This document shows, one piece after another, positions 56,388-64,000 of a stretch of DNA of 64,000 nucleotides. How positions within the stretch are numbered: position 1 is the stretch's first letter; the number at the start of each line of letters is the position of its first letter. The translations under genes were made by a program, and so were the position numbers. Below the pieces are notes generated by a model. That model worked only from the letters and a program-made list of their open reading frames with translations. It did no database searches and was not told where the DNA came from. The DNA comes from Cupriavidus oxalaticus (GTDB lineage Bacteria > Pseudomonadota > Gammaproteobacteria > Burkholderiales > Burkholderiaceae), in NCBI RefSeq assembly GCF_016894385.1, contig NZ_CP069812.1, positions 1,922,001-1,986,000 of the forward strand, in the 5' to 3' direction.

Positions 56388-58376
56388 CTACGCCGCCTTC
56401 AGCCGCCGCCACAGCGTGGTCGGGCTGATGCCCAGCACATGGCACGCGGCGGTCCGGTCGCCGCCGCATTCGGCCAGCACGCGGCGGATATGCTCGACTT
56501 CGCTCGATTGCTTGACGCGCGCCAGCGAGTGGCCGGGCTTGCCCGCCTGCGCGGTGCGTGCGGCGGCTGCGGCGGCGGGTTGAGCCGGCGCCTGCGCCAT
56601 GGCCATCGCACCGTCGCTAGCGAACAGCTCCGGCACGGCAGCCTGCAGCTCGCGCAGCAGCGCATCGGCCTCCAGCTTGCGGCCGGCCACCAGCACCGCG
56701 ATGCGCTCGGTGACATTCTCCAGCTCGCGGATATTGCCCGGCCACGCATAGCGCGCCAGCCGCGAGCGCGCCGCTGCCGGCAGCCGCTGCGGGCGCTCGG
56801 TGCCCAGGCGTTCCTGCGCGCGGCGGTACAGCAGCTCGGCGAGTTCGGACAGGTCTTCGGCGCGCTCGCGCAGCGGCGGCATTTCAATGCGCAGGATATT
56901 GAGGCGGTAGTACAGGTCCTGGCGGAAGGAGCCGTCGCGCACCATCGCGGGCAGGTCGCGGTGGGTGGCGGCGATCACGCGCACGTTGACGGGCACGGCG
57001 TCGAGGCCGCCGATCGGCAGCACCTGTTTTTCCTGCAGCACGCGCAGCAGGCGGGTCTGCAGCGTCGGCGGCATGTCGCCCACCTCGTCAAGGAACAGCG
57101 TGCCGTTGTGCGCCGACTCGAACAGGCCGGCCTTGCCGCCGCGGCGCGCGCCGGTGAAGGCGCCCTCTTCGTAGCCAAACAGCTCGCTTTCCAGCAGCGC
57201 TTCCGGAAACGCGGCGCAGTTGACCGCCACGAACGGGAAGGCGCGGCGCGGGCTGGCGTCGTGCATGCCCTGTGCCAGCACTTCCTTGCCGGTGCCGCTC
57301 TCGCCGCCGATCAGCACGGTGGAATCGACCACGGCGTAGCGCCGCGCCAGCGTGCGCAGTTCGGTCATCACCGCGGAGGTGCCGGCCAGGTCGTCGAGGC
57401 TGTAGCGCACGCCCGCGGGCCGGGCGCGGCTGCGCGAGCGCAGGTTGCGGTCGACGCGCTGGATCGCGCTGGCGTCCTGGATGGTCAGCACCGCGCCGGT
57501 GGTGCCCGCGTCGCTGGCGATCGGGATGCGGTTGACCACCACCATCTTGTCGCCGAGCTTGTGGATCGCCTCCAGTTCCTTGTCGCCGCTCTGCATCACG
57601 CCTTCGAGCGACAGGTTGGGCGCCAGCGTCTGCAGCTTGCGGCCCACCGCGGCCGCGGCGGAGGTGCCGAGGAAACGCTCCATGGCAGGGTTGAACGACT
57701 GGATCCGCCCTTCCGCGTCGACGGCCGCCACGCCCTCGTTCAGGTGCGCCAGGATGGCGTTGACATAGTCGCGCCGGGTGGATTCGATGCGGCGCAGCCG
57801 TGCGGCCTCGATCGCGTCTTCCAGCGCCATGCGCACCGAATTGCCCGAATACAGGAACACGCCGGTCAAACCGTAGCGATCGGCCAGGTCCGTGACCAGC
57901 CCGGGGCCGACCACGACCTGGATGCCCTCCTGCTTGAGCGCCTTGACCCGCGCCACGGCATCGTCCTCGGTCAGGTAGGTATAGGCCGGGACCGCCAGCG
58001 AGAATGCCCGCACGAATTCATCGACCTCGGCATACGTGGAGGCATGCGTGACCAGCGCAACCTTGGGCGAGATGCGGCGCGCGGTGGCGAGCGCGCTCAT
58101 GACGTCGAAGCCCGTCACCTTGACCAGCACGACCGGCACGTCGACGTGCTGCCGCAGGTAGGCGCCGTTGGAGCCGCCGGCGACCACCACGTCGAGCCGG
58201 CCTTCGCGCACTTCACGCGATACGGCGCTGGCGGCCGCTTCGAAGCCCTTGCCGACGATACGGAATTCCGCGCGTGCGGCATAGGACGGAATCAGGTCGG
58301 CAAAGGCACGCGCCAGGCGGCTGATACCGATGGCCCAGATGCGCGGGCGCGCGGGCGTGGAGGCGGGAGGACTCAT
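56388..58376 (-). CDS. prpR: Sigma-54-dependent activator of propionate catabolism
   Basis: A 662-residue regulator. The N-terminal PrpR sensor (about 10-190) is followed by a PAS (about 205-310), an AAA+ domain (about 335-560) with Walker A GESGTGKE and the sigma-54 contact loop GAFTGA, and a C-terminal Fis-type helix (CHVLGISPTTLWRRLK). In relatives it binds 2-methylcitrate and activates the prp operon. It is divergent from prpB with a sigma-54 promoter between. Start at 58376; a frame to 58439 lacks a ribosome site. Confidence 0.94.
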   Translation of the reverse strand: MSPPASTPARPRIWAIGISRLARAFADLIPSYAARAEFRIVGKGFEAAASAVSREVREGRLDVVVAGGSNGAYLRQHVDVPVVLVKVTGFDVMSALATARRISPKVALVTHASTYAEVDEFVRAFSLAVPAYTYLTEDDAVARVKALKQEGIQVVVGPGLVTDLADRYGLTGVFLYSGNSVRMALEDAIEAARLRRIESTRRDYVNAILAHLNEGVAAVDAEGRIQSFNPAMERFLGTSAAAAVGRKLQTLAPNLSLEGVMQSGDKELEAIHKLGDKMVVVNRIPIASDAGTTGAVLTIQDASAIQRVDRNLRSRSRARPAGVRYSLDDLAGTSAVMTELRTLARRYAVVDSTVLIGGESGTGKEVLAQGMHDASPRRAFPFVAVNCAAFPEALLESELFGYEEGAFTGARRGGKAGLFESAHNGTLFLDEVGDMPPTLQTRLLRVLQEKQVLPIGGLDAVPVNVRVIAATHRDLPAMVRDGSFRQDLYYRLNILRIEMPPLRERAEDLSELAELLYRRAQERLGTERPQRLPAAARSRLARYAWPGNIRELENVTERIAVLVAGRKLEADALLRELQAAVPELFASDGAMAMAQAPAQPAAAAAARTAQAGKPGHSLARVKQSSEVEHIRRVLAECGGDRTAACHVLGISPTTLWRRLKAA

Positions 58377-58467
58377 GGTGCGGTGCGGTGTGGGGAACGG
58401 GTGAAACCCCGCCGGAACAGGCGTACAGTGCTGGCACATTGTCCGTCATGCCAGCCCCGATTTCAAC

Positions 58468-58501
58468 TTTGAATTCACGATTTGCGAAGGTGAAATTCAA
58501 A
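58468..58501. promoter_or_regulatory. Inverted repeat, probable PrpR upstream activating site
   Basis: TTTGAATTCAC at 58468-58478 and GTGAAATTCAAA at 58490-58501 are near-perfect inverted arms 11 bases apart, about 130 bases upstream of the sigma-54 promoter. Position and symmetry fit a PrpR enhancer site. Confidence 0.7.
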
Positions 58502-58605
58502 TGTGCTGAAATGATGACATCTGGCATCGGGGAAAATTTACCCTGGTGCCCGCCAGCCCAGCTATGACAAGGCTTTCCGGGTTTTTGCCGACGCCCGCAC
58601 AAGGG

Positions 58606-58622
58606 CTGGCACGGCCCTTGCG
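58606..58622 (+). promoter_or_regulatory. Sigma-54 (-24/-12) promoter for prpB
   Basis: CTGGCACGGCCCTTGCG matches the consensus YTGGCACG-N4-TTGC, with GG at -24 and GC at -12. Transcription should start near 58633, 38 bases before the prpB ATG. Confidence 0.93.
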
Positions 58623-58670
58623 CTTATGGCTCCGTCTTGTTCACCTCAACGCAAACGCCAAGCAAACGCC

Positions 58671-59579
58671 ATGACCTACTCCGCTTCCGACCTCGCGCGC
58701 TCCGCAGGCGCCCGTTTCCGCCAGGCGCTTGCCGAAGAGCATCCGCTTCAGGTGGTCGGCGCCATCAACGCCAACCACGCCCTGCTGGCCAAGCGCGCCG
58801 GCTACCGGGCCATCTACTTGTCCGGCGGCGGTGTCGCGGCCGGCTCGCTGGGCCTGCCCGACCTGGGCATCTCCAACCTGGACGACGTCCTGACCGATGT
58901 CCGCCGCATCACCGACGTGTGCGACACGCCGCTGCTGGTGGACGTCGACACCGGCTTCGGCGCCTCGGCCTTCAACGTGGCCCGCACCACCAAGTCGCTG
59001 ATCAAGTTCGGCGCCGCGGCCATGCATATCGAGGACCAGGTCGGCGCCAAGCGCTGCGGCCATCGTCCCAACAAGGAAATCGTCACCCAGGGTGAAATGG
59101 TCGACCGCATCAAGGCCGCCGTCGACGCCCGCACCGACGAGAACTTCGTCATCATGGCCCGCACCGACGCGCTGGCCGTGGAAGGCCTGGACAGCGCCAT
59201 CGAGCGCGCCGTGGCCTGCGTGGAAGCCGGCGCCGACGCCATCTTCCCGGAAGCCATGACCGACCTGGCCATGTATCGCAAGTTCGTCGACGCGGTGAAG
59301 GTGCCGGTGCTGGCCAACATCACCGAATTCGGCGCCACGCCGCTGTTCACCACGGAAGAACTGGGCAGCGCCGGCGTATCGATGGTGCTGTACCCGCTGT
59401 CCGCCTTCCGCGCCATGAACAAGGCCGCGGAGAATGTCTACGCAGCCATCCGCCGCGACGGCACGCAGAAGAACGTGGTCGATACCATGCAGACCCGCTC
59501 GGAGCTCTACGAGAGCATCGGCTACCATGACTTCGAGCAGAAGCTCGACGCCCTGTTCGCACAAGGCAAGGGCAAGTAA
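58671..59579 (+). CDS. prpB: 2-Methylisocitrate lyase
   Basis: A 302-residue enzyme that splits 2-methylisocitrate to pyruvate and succinate. Seen: [19 protein letters not shown] and the family catalytic loop [11 protein letters not shown], with [20 protein letters not shown] downstream. The start at 58671 is taken because an earlier in-frame ATG (58626) lies at or before the predicted transcription start. First gene of the methylcitrate operon. Confidence 0.95.
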   Translation: MTYSASDLARSAGARFRQALAEEHPLQVVGAINANHALLAKRAGYRAIYLSGGGVAAGSLGLPDLGISNLDDVLTDVRRITDVCDTPLLVDVDTGFGASAFNVARTTKSLIKFGAAAMHIEDQVGAKRCGHRPNKEIVTQGEMVDRIKAAVDARTDENFVIMARTDALAVEGLDSAIERAVACVEAGADAIFPEAMTDLAMYRKFVDAVKVPVLANITEFGATPLFTTEELGSAGVSMVLYPLSAFRAMNKAAENVYAAIRRDGTQKNVVDTMQTRSELYESIGYHDFEQKLDALFAQGKGK

Positions 59580-59679
59580 GACACCATAGAGGCAGGCGCG
59601 GCCGGGCCGGGTATATTCCCTCCCGGCCGTTCGCCTGACAAAGACAGGCAACACCAGGCATCACACCAAGGAGACCCAG

Positions 59680-60837
59680 ATGTCCGAAGCGCAACCGCTC
59701 GTCACTCCCAAGCCCAAGAAATCCGTCGCGCTGTCCGGCGTCACCGCCGGCAATACCGCACTGTGCACCGTCGGCCGTACCGGCAACGACCTGCACTACC
59801 GCGGCTATGACATCCTCGATATCGCCGAGACCTGCGAGTTCGAAGAAATCGCCCACCTGCTGGTGCACGGCAAGCTGCCGACCAAGTCCGAACTGGCCGC
59901 CTACAAGGCCAAGCTGAAGTCGCTGCGCGGCCTGCCCGCCAACGTCAAGGCCGCGCTGGAATGGGTCCCCGCCAGCGCCCACCCGATGGACGTGATGCGC
60001 ACCGGCGTATCGGTGCTGGGCACCGTGCTGCCGGAAAAGGACGACCACAACACCCCGGGCGCGCGCGACATTGCCGACCGCCTGATGGCCAGCCTGGGTT
60101 CGATGCTGCTGTACTGGTACCACTACAGCCACAATGGCAAGCGTATCGAGGTGGAAACCGACGATGACTCCATCGGCGGCCACTTCCTGCACCTGCTGCA
60201 CGGCGAGAAGCCGTCGGCACTGTGGGAAAGCGCCATGAACACGTCGCTCAACCTGTACGCCGAGCACGAGTTCAACGCCTCGACCTTCACCGCCCGCGTG
60301 ATCGCCGGCACGGGTTCGGACATGTACTCGTCGATCGCCGGCGCGATCGGTGCGCTGCGCGGCCCGAAGCACGGCGGTGCCAACGAAGTCGCGTTCGAGA
60401 TCCAGAAGCGCTACGACAACGCGGACGAGGCCCAGGCCGACATCACCCGCCGCGTCGAGAACAAGGAAGTCGTGATCGGCTTTGGCCACCCGGTGTACAC
60501 CATCAGCGACCCGCGCAACCAGGTGATCAAGGAAGTGGCGAAGAAGCTGTCGAAGGATGCCGGCTCGATGAAGATGTTCGACATCGCCGAGCGCCTGGAA
60601 ACCGTGATGTGGGACATCAAGAAGATGTTCCCGAACCTGGACTGGTTCAGCGCGGTGAGCTACCACATGATGGGTGTGCCGACGGCGATGTTCACGCCGC
60701 TGTTCGTGATCGCGCGCACTTCCGGCTGGGCCGCGCACATCATCGAGCAACGCATCGACAACAAGATCATCCGCCCGAGCGCCAACTACACCGGCCCGGA
60801 GAACCTGGAGTTCGTGCCGATCAAGGATCGCAAGTAA
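59680..60837 (+). CDS. prpC: 2-Methylcitrate synthase
   Basis: A 385-residue citrate synthase-fold enzyme that condenses propionyl-CoA with oxaloacetate. Seen: [16 protein letters not shown], catalytic His in GPKHGGANE and [15 protein letters not shown], and a C-terminal [20 protein letters not shown] precedes the start; 100 bases separate it from prpB. Confidence 0.95.
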   Translation: MSEAQPLVTPKPKKSVALSGVTAGNTALCTVGRTGNDLHYRGYDILDIAETCEFEEIAHLLVHGKLPTKSELAAYKAKLKSLRGLPANVKAALEWVPASAHPMDVMRTGVSVLGTVLPEKDDHNTPGARDIADRLMASLGSMLLYWYHYSHNGKRIEVETDDDSIGGHFLHLLHGEKPSALWESAMNTSLNLYAEHEFNASTFTARVIAGTGSDMYSSIAGAIGALRGPKHGGANEVAFEIQKRYDNADEAQADITRRVENKEVVIGFGHPVYTISDPRNQVIKEVAKKLSKDAGSMKMFDIAERLETVMWDIKKMFPNLDWFSAVSYHMMGVPTAMFTPLFVIARTSGWAAHIIEQRIDNKIIRPSANYTGPENLEFVPIKDRK

Positions 60838-60890
60838 GACCGGCTGCCGGTTTGCCCTGGGTCGGGATGCATTGATCCGGGCCTGAGGGC

Positions 60891-60945
60891 AAAGGGGGTA
60901 GTTGGTCGCCATCATCGAACGATGGGGGACCACTACCCCTTTTTC
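60891..60945 (+). terminator. Terminator-like hairpin between prpC and acnD
   Basis: GGGGTAGTTGGTC (60895-60907) pairs with GGACCACTACCCC (60927-60939) with one bulge; CATCG/CGATG extends the stem near the loop. Five T follow. This would stop or weaken transcription 26 bases before the acnD ATG. TATATA lies just after and could serve a weak promoter. Confidence 0.7.
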
Positions 60946-60970
60946 ATACCTATATAGATTTCCCTACACC

Positions 60971-63583
60971 ATGAATTCTGCAAACCGCAAACCGCTACCG
61001 GGCACCAAGCTGGATTACTTCGACGCGCGCGCCGCGGTTGAGGCCATCCAGCCGGGTGCCTACGACAAGCTGCCGTACACGTCGCGCGTGCTGGCAGAAA
61101 ACCTGGTGCGCCGCTGCGAGCCCGCCACGCTGGCGGATTCGCTCAAGCAGCTGATCGAGCGCAAGCGCGATCTCGATTTCCCGTGGTTCCCCGCGCGCGT
61201 GGTCTGCCACGACATCCTGGGCCAGACCGCGCTGGTGGACCTGGCCGGCCTGCGCGACGCCATTGCCGACCAGGGCGGTGACCCCGCCAAGGTCAACCCG
61301 GTGGTGCCCGTGCAGTTGATCGTCGACCACTCGCTGGCGGTGGAATGCGGTGGTTTCGACCCGCAGGCGTTCGAGAAGAACCGCGCCATCGAAGACCGCC
61401 GCAACGAAGACCGTTTCCATTTCATCGACTGGACCAAGAAGGCGTTCAAGAACGTCGACGTGATCCCGCCGGGCAACGGCATCATGCACCAGATCAACCT
61501 GGAGAAGATGTCGCCGGTGATCCACGCTGACAATGGCGTGGCCTACCCCGATACCTGCGTCGGCACCGACAGCCACACCCCGCACGTGGATGCGCTGGGC
61601 GTGATCGCCATCGGCGTGGGCGGCCTGGAAGCCGAGAACGTGATGCTCGGCCGCGCCTCGTGGATGCGCCTGCCGGACATCGTCGGCGTCGAGCTGACCG
61701 GCAAGCGCCAGCCCGGCATCACCGCCACCGACATCGTGCTGGCCCTGACCGAATTCCTGCGCAAGGAAAAAGTGGTCGGCGCCTACCTGGAGTTCCGCGG
61801 CGAAGGTGCGTCGAGCCTGACGCTCGGCGACCGCGCCACCATCTCCAACATGGCACCGGAATACGGCGCCACCGCGGCGATGTTCTTTATCGACGAGCAG
61901 ACCATCGAATACCTGCGCCTGACCGGCCGCACGGATGAGCAGCTCAAGCTGGTCGAGACCTATGCCAAGGCCGCTGGCCTGTGGGCAGACTCGCTGCAGA
62001 ATGCCGAATACGAGCGCGTGCTGAAGTTCGATCTGTCGAGCGTGGTGCGCAACATGGCCGGCCCGTCCAACCCGCACAAGCGCCTGCCAACCTCCGCGCT
62101 GGCCGAGCGCGGCATCGCCGTGGACCTGGACAAGGCCCGCGCGCAGGAAGCCGAAGGCCTGATGCCCGATGGCGCCGTGATCATCGCCGCCATCACCAGC
62201 TGCACCAACACCAGCAACCCGCGCAACGTGATCGCCGCCGCGCTGCTGGCACGCAACGCCAACGCGCGCGGCCTGACGCGCAAGCCGTGGGTCAAGTCGT
62301 CGCTGGCGCCTGGCTCCAAGGCGGTCGAGCTGTACCTGGAAGAAGCCAACCTGCTGCCTGACCTGGAGAAGCTCGGCTTCGGCATCGTCGCCTTTGCCTG
62401 CACCACCTGCAACGGCATGTCCGGCGCGCTCGACCCGAAGATCCAGCAGGAAATCATCGACCGCGACCTGTATGCCACCGCGGTGCTGTCCGGCAACCGC
62501 AACTTCGACGGCCGCATCCACCCGTACGCCAAGCAGGCCTTCCTGGCCTCGCCGCCGCTGGTGGTCGCCTACGCCATCGCCGGCACCATCCGCTTCGATA
62601 TCGAGAAGGATGTGCTGGGCACCGACCCCGACGGCAAGCCGGTCTACCTGAAGGACATCTGGCCGACCGACGAAGAGATCGACGCGATCGTCAGGCAGAG
62701 CGTGAAGCCGGAGCAGTTCCGCAAGGTCTACGAGCCGATGTTCGCGCTGACCGCGGAAACCGGCGAAAGCGCGGAGCCGCTGTACGACTGGCGCCCGCAG
62801 AGCACCTATATCCGCCGCCCGCCATACTGGGAAGGCGCGCTGGCCGGCGAGCGCACGCTGCAGGGCCTGCGTCCGCTGGCGGTGCTGGGCGACAATATCA
62901 CCACCGACCACCTGTCGCCGTCCAACGCGATCCTGCTGAACAGCGCGGCTGGCGAGTACCTGGCCAAGATGGGCCTGCCGGAAGAGGACTTCAACTCGTA
63001 CGCCACCCACCGCGGCGACCACCTGACCGCGCAGCGCGCCACCTTCGCCAACCCGACGCTGATCAATGAGATGGCCGTGGTCGATGGCCAGGTCAAGAAG
63101 GGTTCGCTGGCGCGCATCGAGCCGGAAGGCAAGGTCGTGCGCATGTGGGAAGCGATCGAGACCTACATGGACCGCAAGCAGCCGCTGATCATCGTCGCCG
63201 GCGCGGACTATGGCCAGGGCTCGTCGCGCGACTGGGCCGCCAAGGGTGTGCGCCTGGCCGGCGTGGAAGTGATCGTTGCCGAGGGCTTCGAGCGCATCCA
63301 CCGCACCAACCTGATCGGCATGGGCGTGCTGCCGCTGGAGTTCAAGCCGGGCGTGAACCGCCTGACGCTGGGGCTGGACGGCACCGAGACCTATGACGTG
63401 ATCGGCGAGCGCCAGCCGCGTGCGACGCTGACGCTGGTGGTGCATCGCAAGAATGGCGAGCGCGTGGAAGTGCCGGTGACTTGCCGTCTCGACAGCGACG
63501 AGGAAGTGTCGATCTACGAGGCCGGCGGCGTGCTGCAGCGGTTTGCGCAGGACTTTCTGGAGTCGAACAAGGCGGCGGCTTAG
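60971..63583 (+). CDS. acnD: 2-Methylcitrate dehydratase, Fe/S-dependent (AcnD)
   Basis: An 870-residue aconitase-family enzyme that dehydrates 2-methylcitrate. Iron-sulfur Cys residues are seen in TSCTNTSNPRN and ACTTCNGMSG. The C-terminal swivel domain has GADYGQGSSRDWAAKG. It takes the place of PrpD and needs PrpF to give the right isomer. The start at 60971 follows the prpC/acnD hairpin. Length agrees with AcnD (about 865). Confidence 0.94.
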   Translation: MNSANRKPLPGTKLDYFDARAAVEAIQPGAYDKLPYTSRVLAENLVRRCEPATLADSLKQLIERKRDLDFPWFPARVVCHDILGQTALVDLAGLRDAIADQGGDPAKVNPVVPVQLIVDHSLAVECGGFDPQAFEKNRAIEDRRNEDRFHFIDWTKKAFKNVDVIPPGNGIMHQINLEKMSPVIHADNGVAYPDTCVGTDSHTPHVDALGVIAIGVGGLEAENVMLGRASWMRLPDIVGVELTGKRQPGITATDIVLALTEFLRKEKVVGAYLEFRGEGASSLTLGDRATISNMAPEYGATAAMFFIDEQTIEYLRLTGRTDEQLKLVETYAKAAGLWADSLQNAEYERVLKFDLSSVVRNMAGPSNPHKRLPTSALAERGIAVDLDKARAQEAEGLMPDGAVIIAAITSCTNTSNPRNVIAAALLARNANARGLTRKPWVKSSLAPGSKAVELYLEEANLLPDLEKLGFGIVAFACTTCNGMSGALDPKIQQEIIDRDLYATAVLSGNRNFDGRIHPYAKQAFLASPPLVVAYAIAGTIRFDIEKDVLGTDPDGKPVYLKDIWPTDEEIDAIVRQSVKPEQFRKVYEPMFALTAETGESAEPLYDWRPQSTYIRRPPYWEGALAGERTLQGLRPLAVLGDNITTDHLSPSNAILLNSAAGEYLAKMGLPEEDFNSYATHRGDHLTAQRATFANPTLINEMAVVDGQVKKGSLARIEPEGKVVRMWEAIETYMDRKQPLIIVAGADYGQGSSRDWAAKGVRLAGVEVIVAEGFERIHRTNLIGMGVLPLEFKPGVNRLTLGLDGTETYDVIGERQPRATLTLVVHRKNGERVEVPVTCRLDSDEEVSIYEAGGVLQRFAQDFLESNKAAA

Positions 63584-63613
63584 GACCGCAGCGTAACTGG
63601 TTGCCGAGTGTTT

Positions 63614-63742
63614 GCTCCCCTCTCCCGCGCGCGGGAGAGGGGCCGGGGGTGAGGGGCAGCGCGTGCAGTACCCAGGCGCATCACTTCGTGGGGGCTCCCA
63701 CCCTCACCCCCACCCCTCTCCCACTTCGCGGGAGAGGGGAGC
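63614..63742. repeat. Nested GC-rich inverted repeat between acnD and prpF
   Basis: A 26-base perfect palindrome (63617-63642, CCCCTCTCCCGCG and its complement) is followed 70 bases later by a second hairpin (63713-63739) with the same arms and an ACTTCGC loop. The outer GCTCCCC/GGGGAGC ends also pair. It is a dispersed repeat of Burkholderiales genomes, here inside an operon. Confidence 0.85.
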
Positions 63743-63804
63743 CTCCGCCAAGGGTGTCGGCTCAATCGGCTTCTTTCGCATACCTAACCACGACATTCAT
63801 TCCC

Positions 63805-64000
63805 ATGGCCCACGTACCCCAGATCAAGATCCCCGCCACCTACATCCGTGGCGGCACCAGCAAGGGCGTGTTCTTCCGCCTGCAAGACCTGCCCGAGACC
63901 GCCCAAGTCCCCGGCCCCGCCCGCGACGCGCTGCTGATGCGCGTGATCGGCAGCCCCGACCCGTACGGCAAGCAGATCGACGGCATGGGCGGCGCCACCT
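63805..64000 (+). CDS. prpF: AcnD-accessory protein PrpF, cut by window end
   Basis: The first 65 residues are seen (MAHVPQIKIPATYIRGGTSK). The start IPATYIRGGTSKGVFF and GSPDPYGKQIDGMGGAT match PrpF, an isomerase that works with AcnD in the methylcitrate cycle. The gene continues past 64000. It is separated from acnD by the GC repeat. Confidence 0.92.
   Translation, partial: MAHVPQIKIPATYIRGGTSKGVFFRLQDLPETAQVPGPARDALLMRVIGSPDPYGKQIDGMGGAT

Noticed and set aside
55605..58472. Plus-strand open frame of 955 codons
   Set aside because: Antisense to prpR and out of frame with the cysteine synthase-like gene; no domains.
60995..63445. Reverse-strand open frame of 816 codons
   Set aside because: Antisense to acnD, without domains or ribosome site.

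Overview
The window is GC-rich, densely coded beta-proteobacterial DNA, most likely from Cupriavidus/Ralstonia (probably a secondary replicon of a C. necator- or C. taiwanensis-like strain). The reasons are class I PHA synthase and acetoacetyl-CoA reductase genes, two Bug-type tripartite tricarboxylate receptors, a prpR-prpBC-acnD-prpF cluster with a sigma-54 promoter, and Burkholderiales-style GC hairpin repeats. The genus is inferred from gene content, not from a search.

Region 1 (about 1-15 kb) looks like a low-oxygen/dormancy island. It holds phaB-phaC, five universal stress proteins (two of them tandem-domain), a thymidine/AMP phosphorylase-like enzyme, an FNR regulator with all four cluster cysteines, Hsp20, a triple-BON protein, a Pat-type acyl-CoA synthetase/acetyltransferase, a receiver-like protein lacking the phospho-acceptor Asp, and a NarL-type response regulator. 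Three FNR-type boxes lie at 227-240 (upstream of phaB), 5507-5520 (perfect, upstream of a usp gene) and 8782-8795 (upstream of hsp20). Two are spaced as expected for class II FNR promoters, and the encoded FNR keeps the recognition residues for that half-site.

Region 2 (15-28 kb) starts with a hipBA toxin-antitoxin module preceded by four 16-bp operators at exact 27-bp spacing. It continues with a large zinc-ribbon/adenylate-cyclase/AAA/TPR regulator interrupted by a single-base frameshift, an HD phosphohydrolase, a patatin-like lipase, a methyltransferase, a DUF72 protein, and a LysR regulator divergent from a Bug receptor and an M20 amidohydrolase. A transposase 3' remnant follows.

Region 3 (28-46 kb) has a usp-mrpAB-C-D-E-F-G antiporter operon, a crotonase, an unusual three-domain protein (alpha/beta hydrolase with a Cys nucleophile, NTF2-like, acyl-CoA-binding) overlapping a MASE1-PAS membrane sensor, and an IclR-controlled operon of thiolase, SDR, enoyl-CoA hydratase and Bug receptor. 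An MFS transporter, YnfA and an outer-membrane barrel protein follow.

Region 4 (46.4-48.9 kb) is a small gene-poor island of visibly lower GC with a 17-bp perfect inverted repeat, a DUF6708-like protein and decayed coding fragments.

Region 5 (49-64 kb) is housekeeping and metabolic: an SDR, purT, a YbdG-type mechanosensitive channel, an HD-GYP phosphodiesterase, a small monooxygenase and a cysteine synthase-like enzyme. It ends with the methylcitrate cluster for propionate use: prpR divergent from prpB-prpC-acnD-prpF (prpF cut by the window end), with a sigma-54 promoter, an upstream dyad, a terminator-like hairpin between prpC and acnD, and a GC-rich inverted repeat before prpF.
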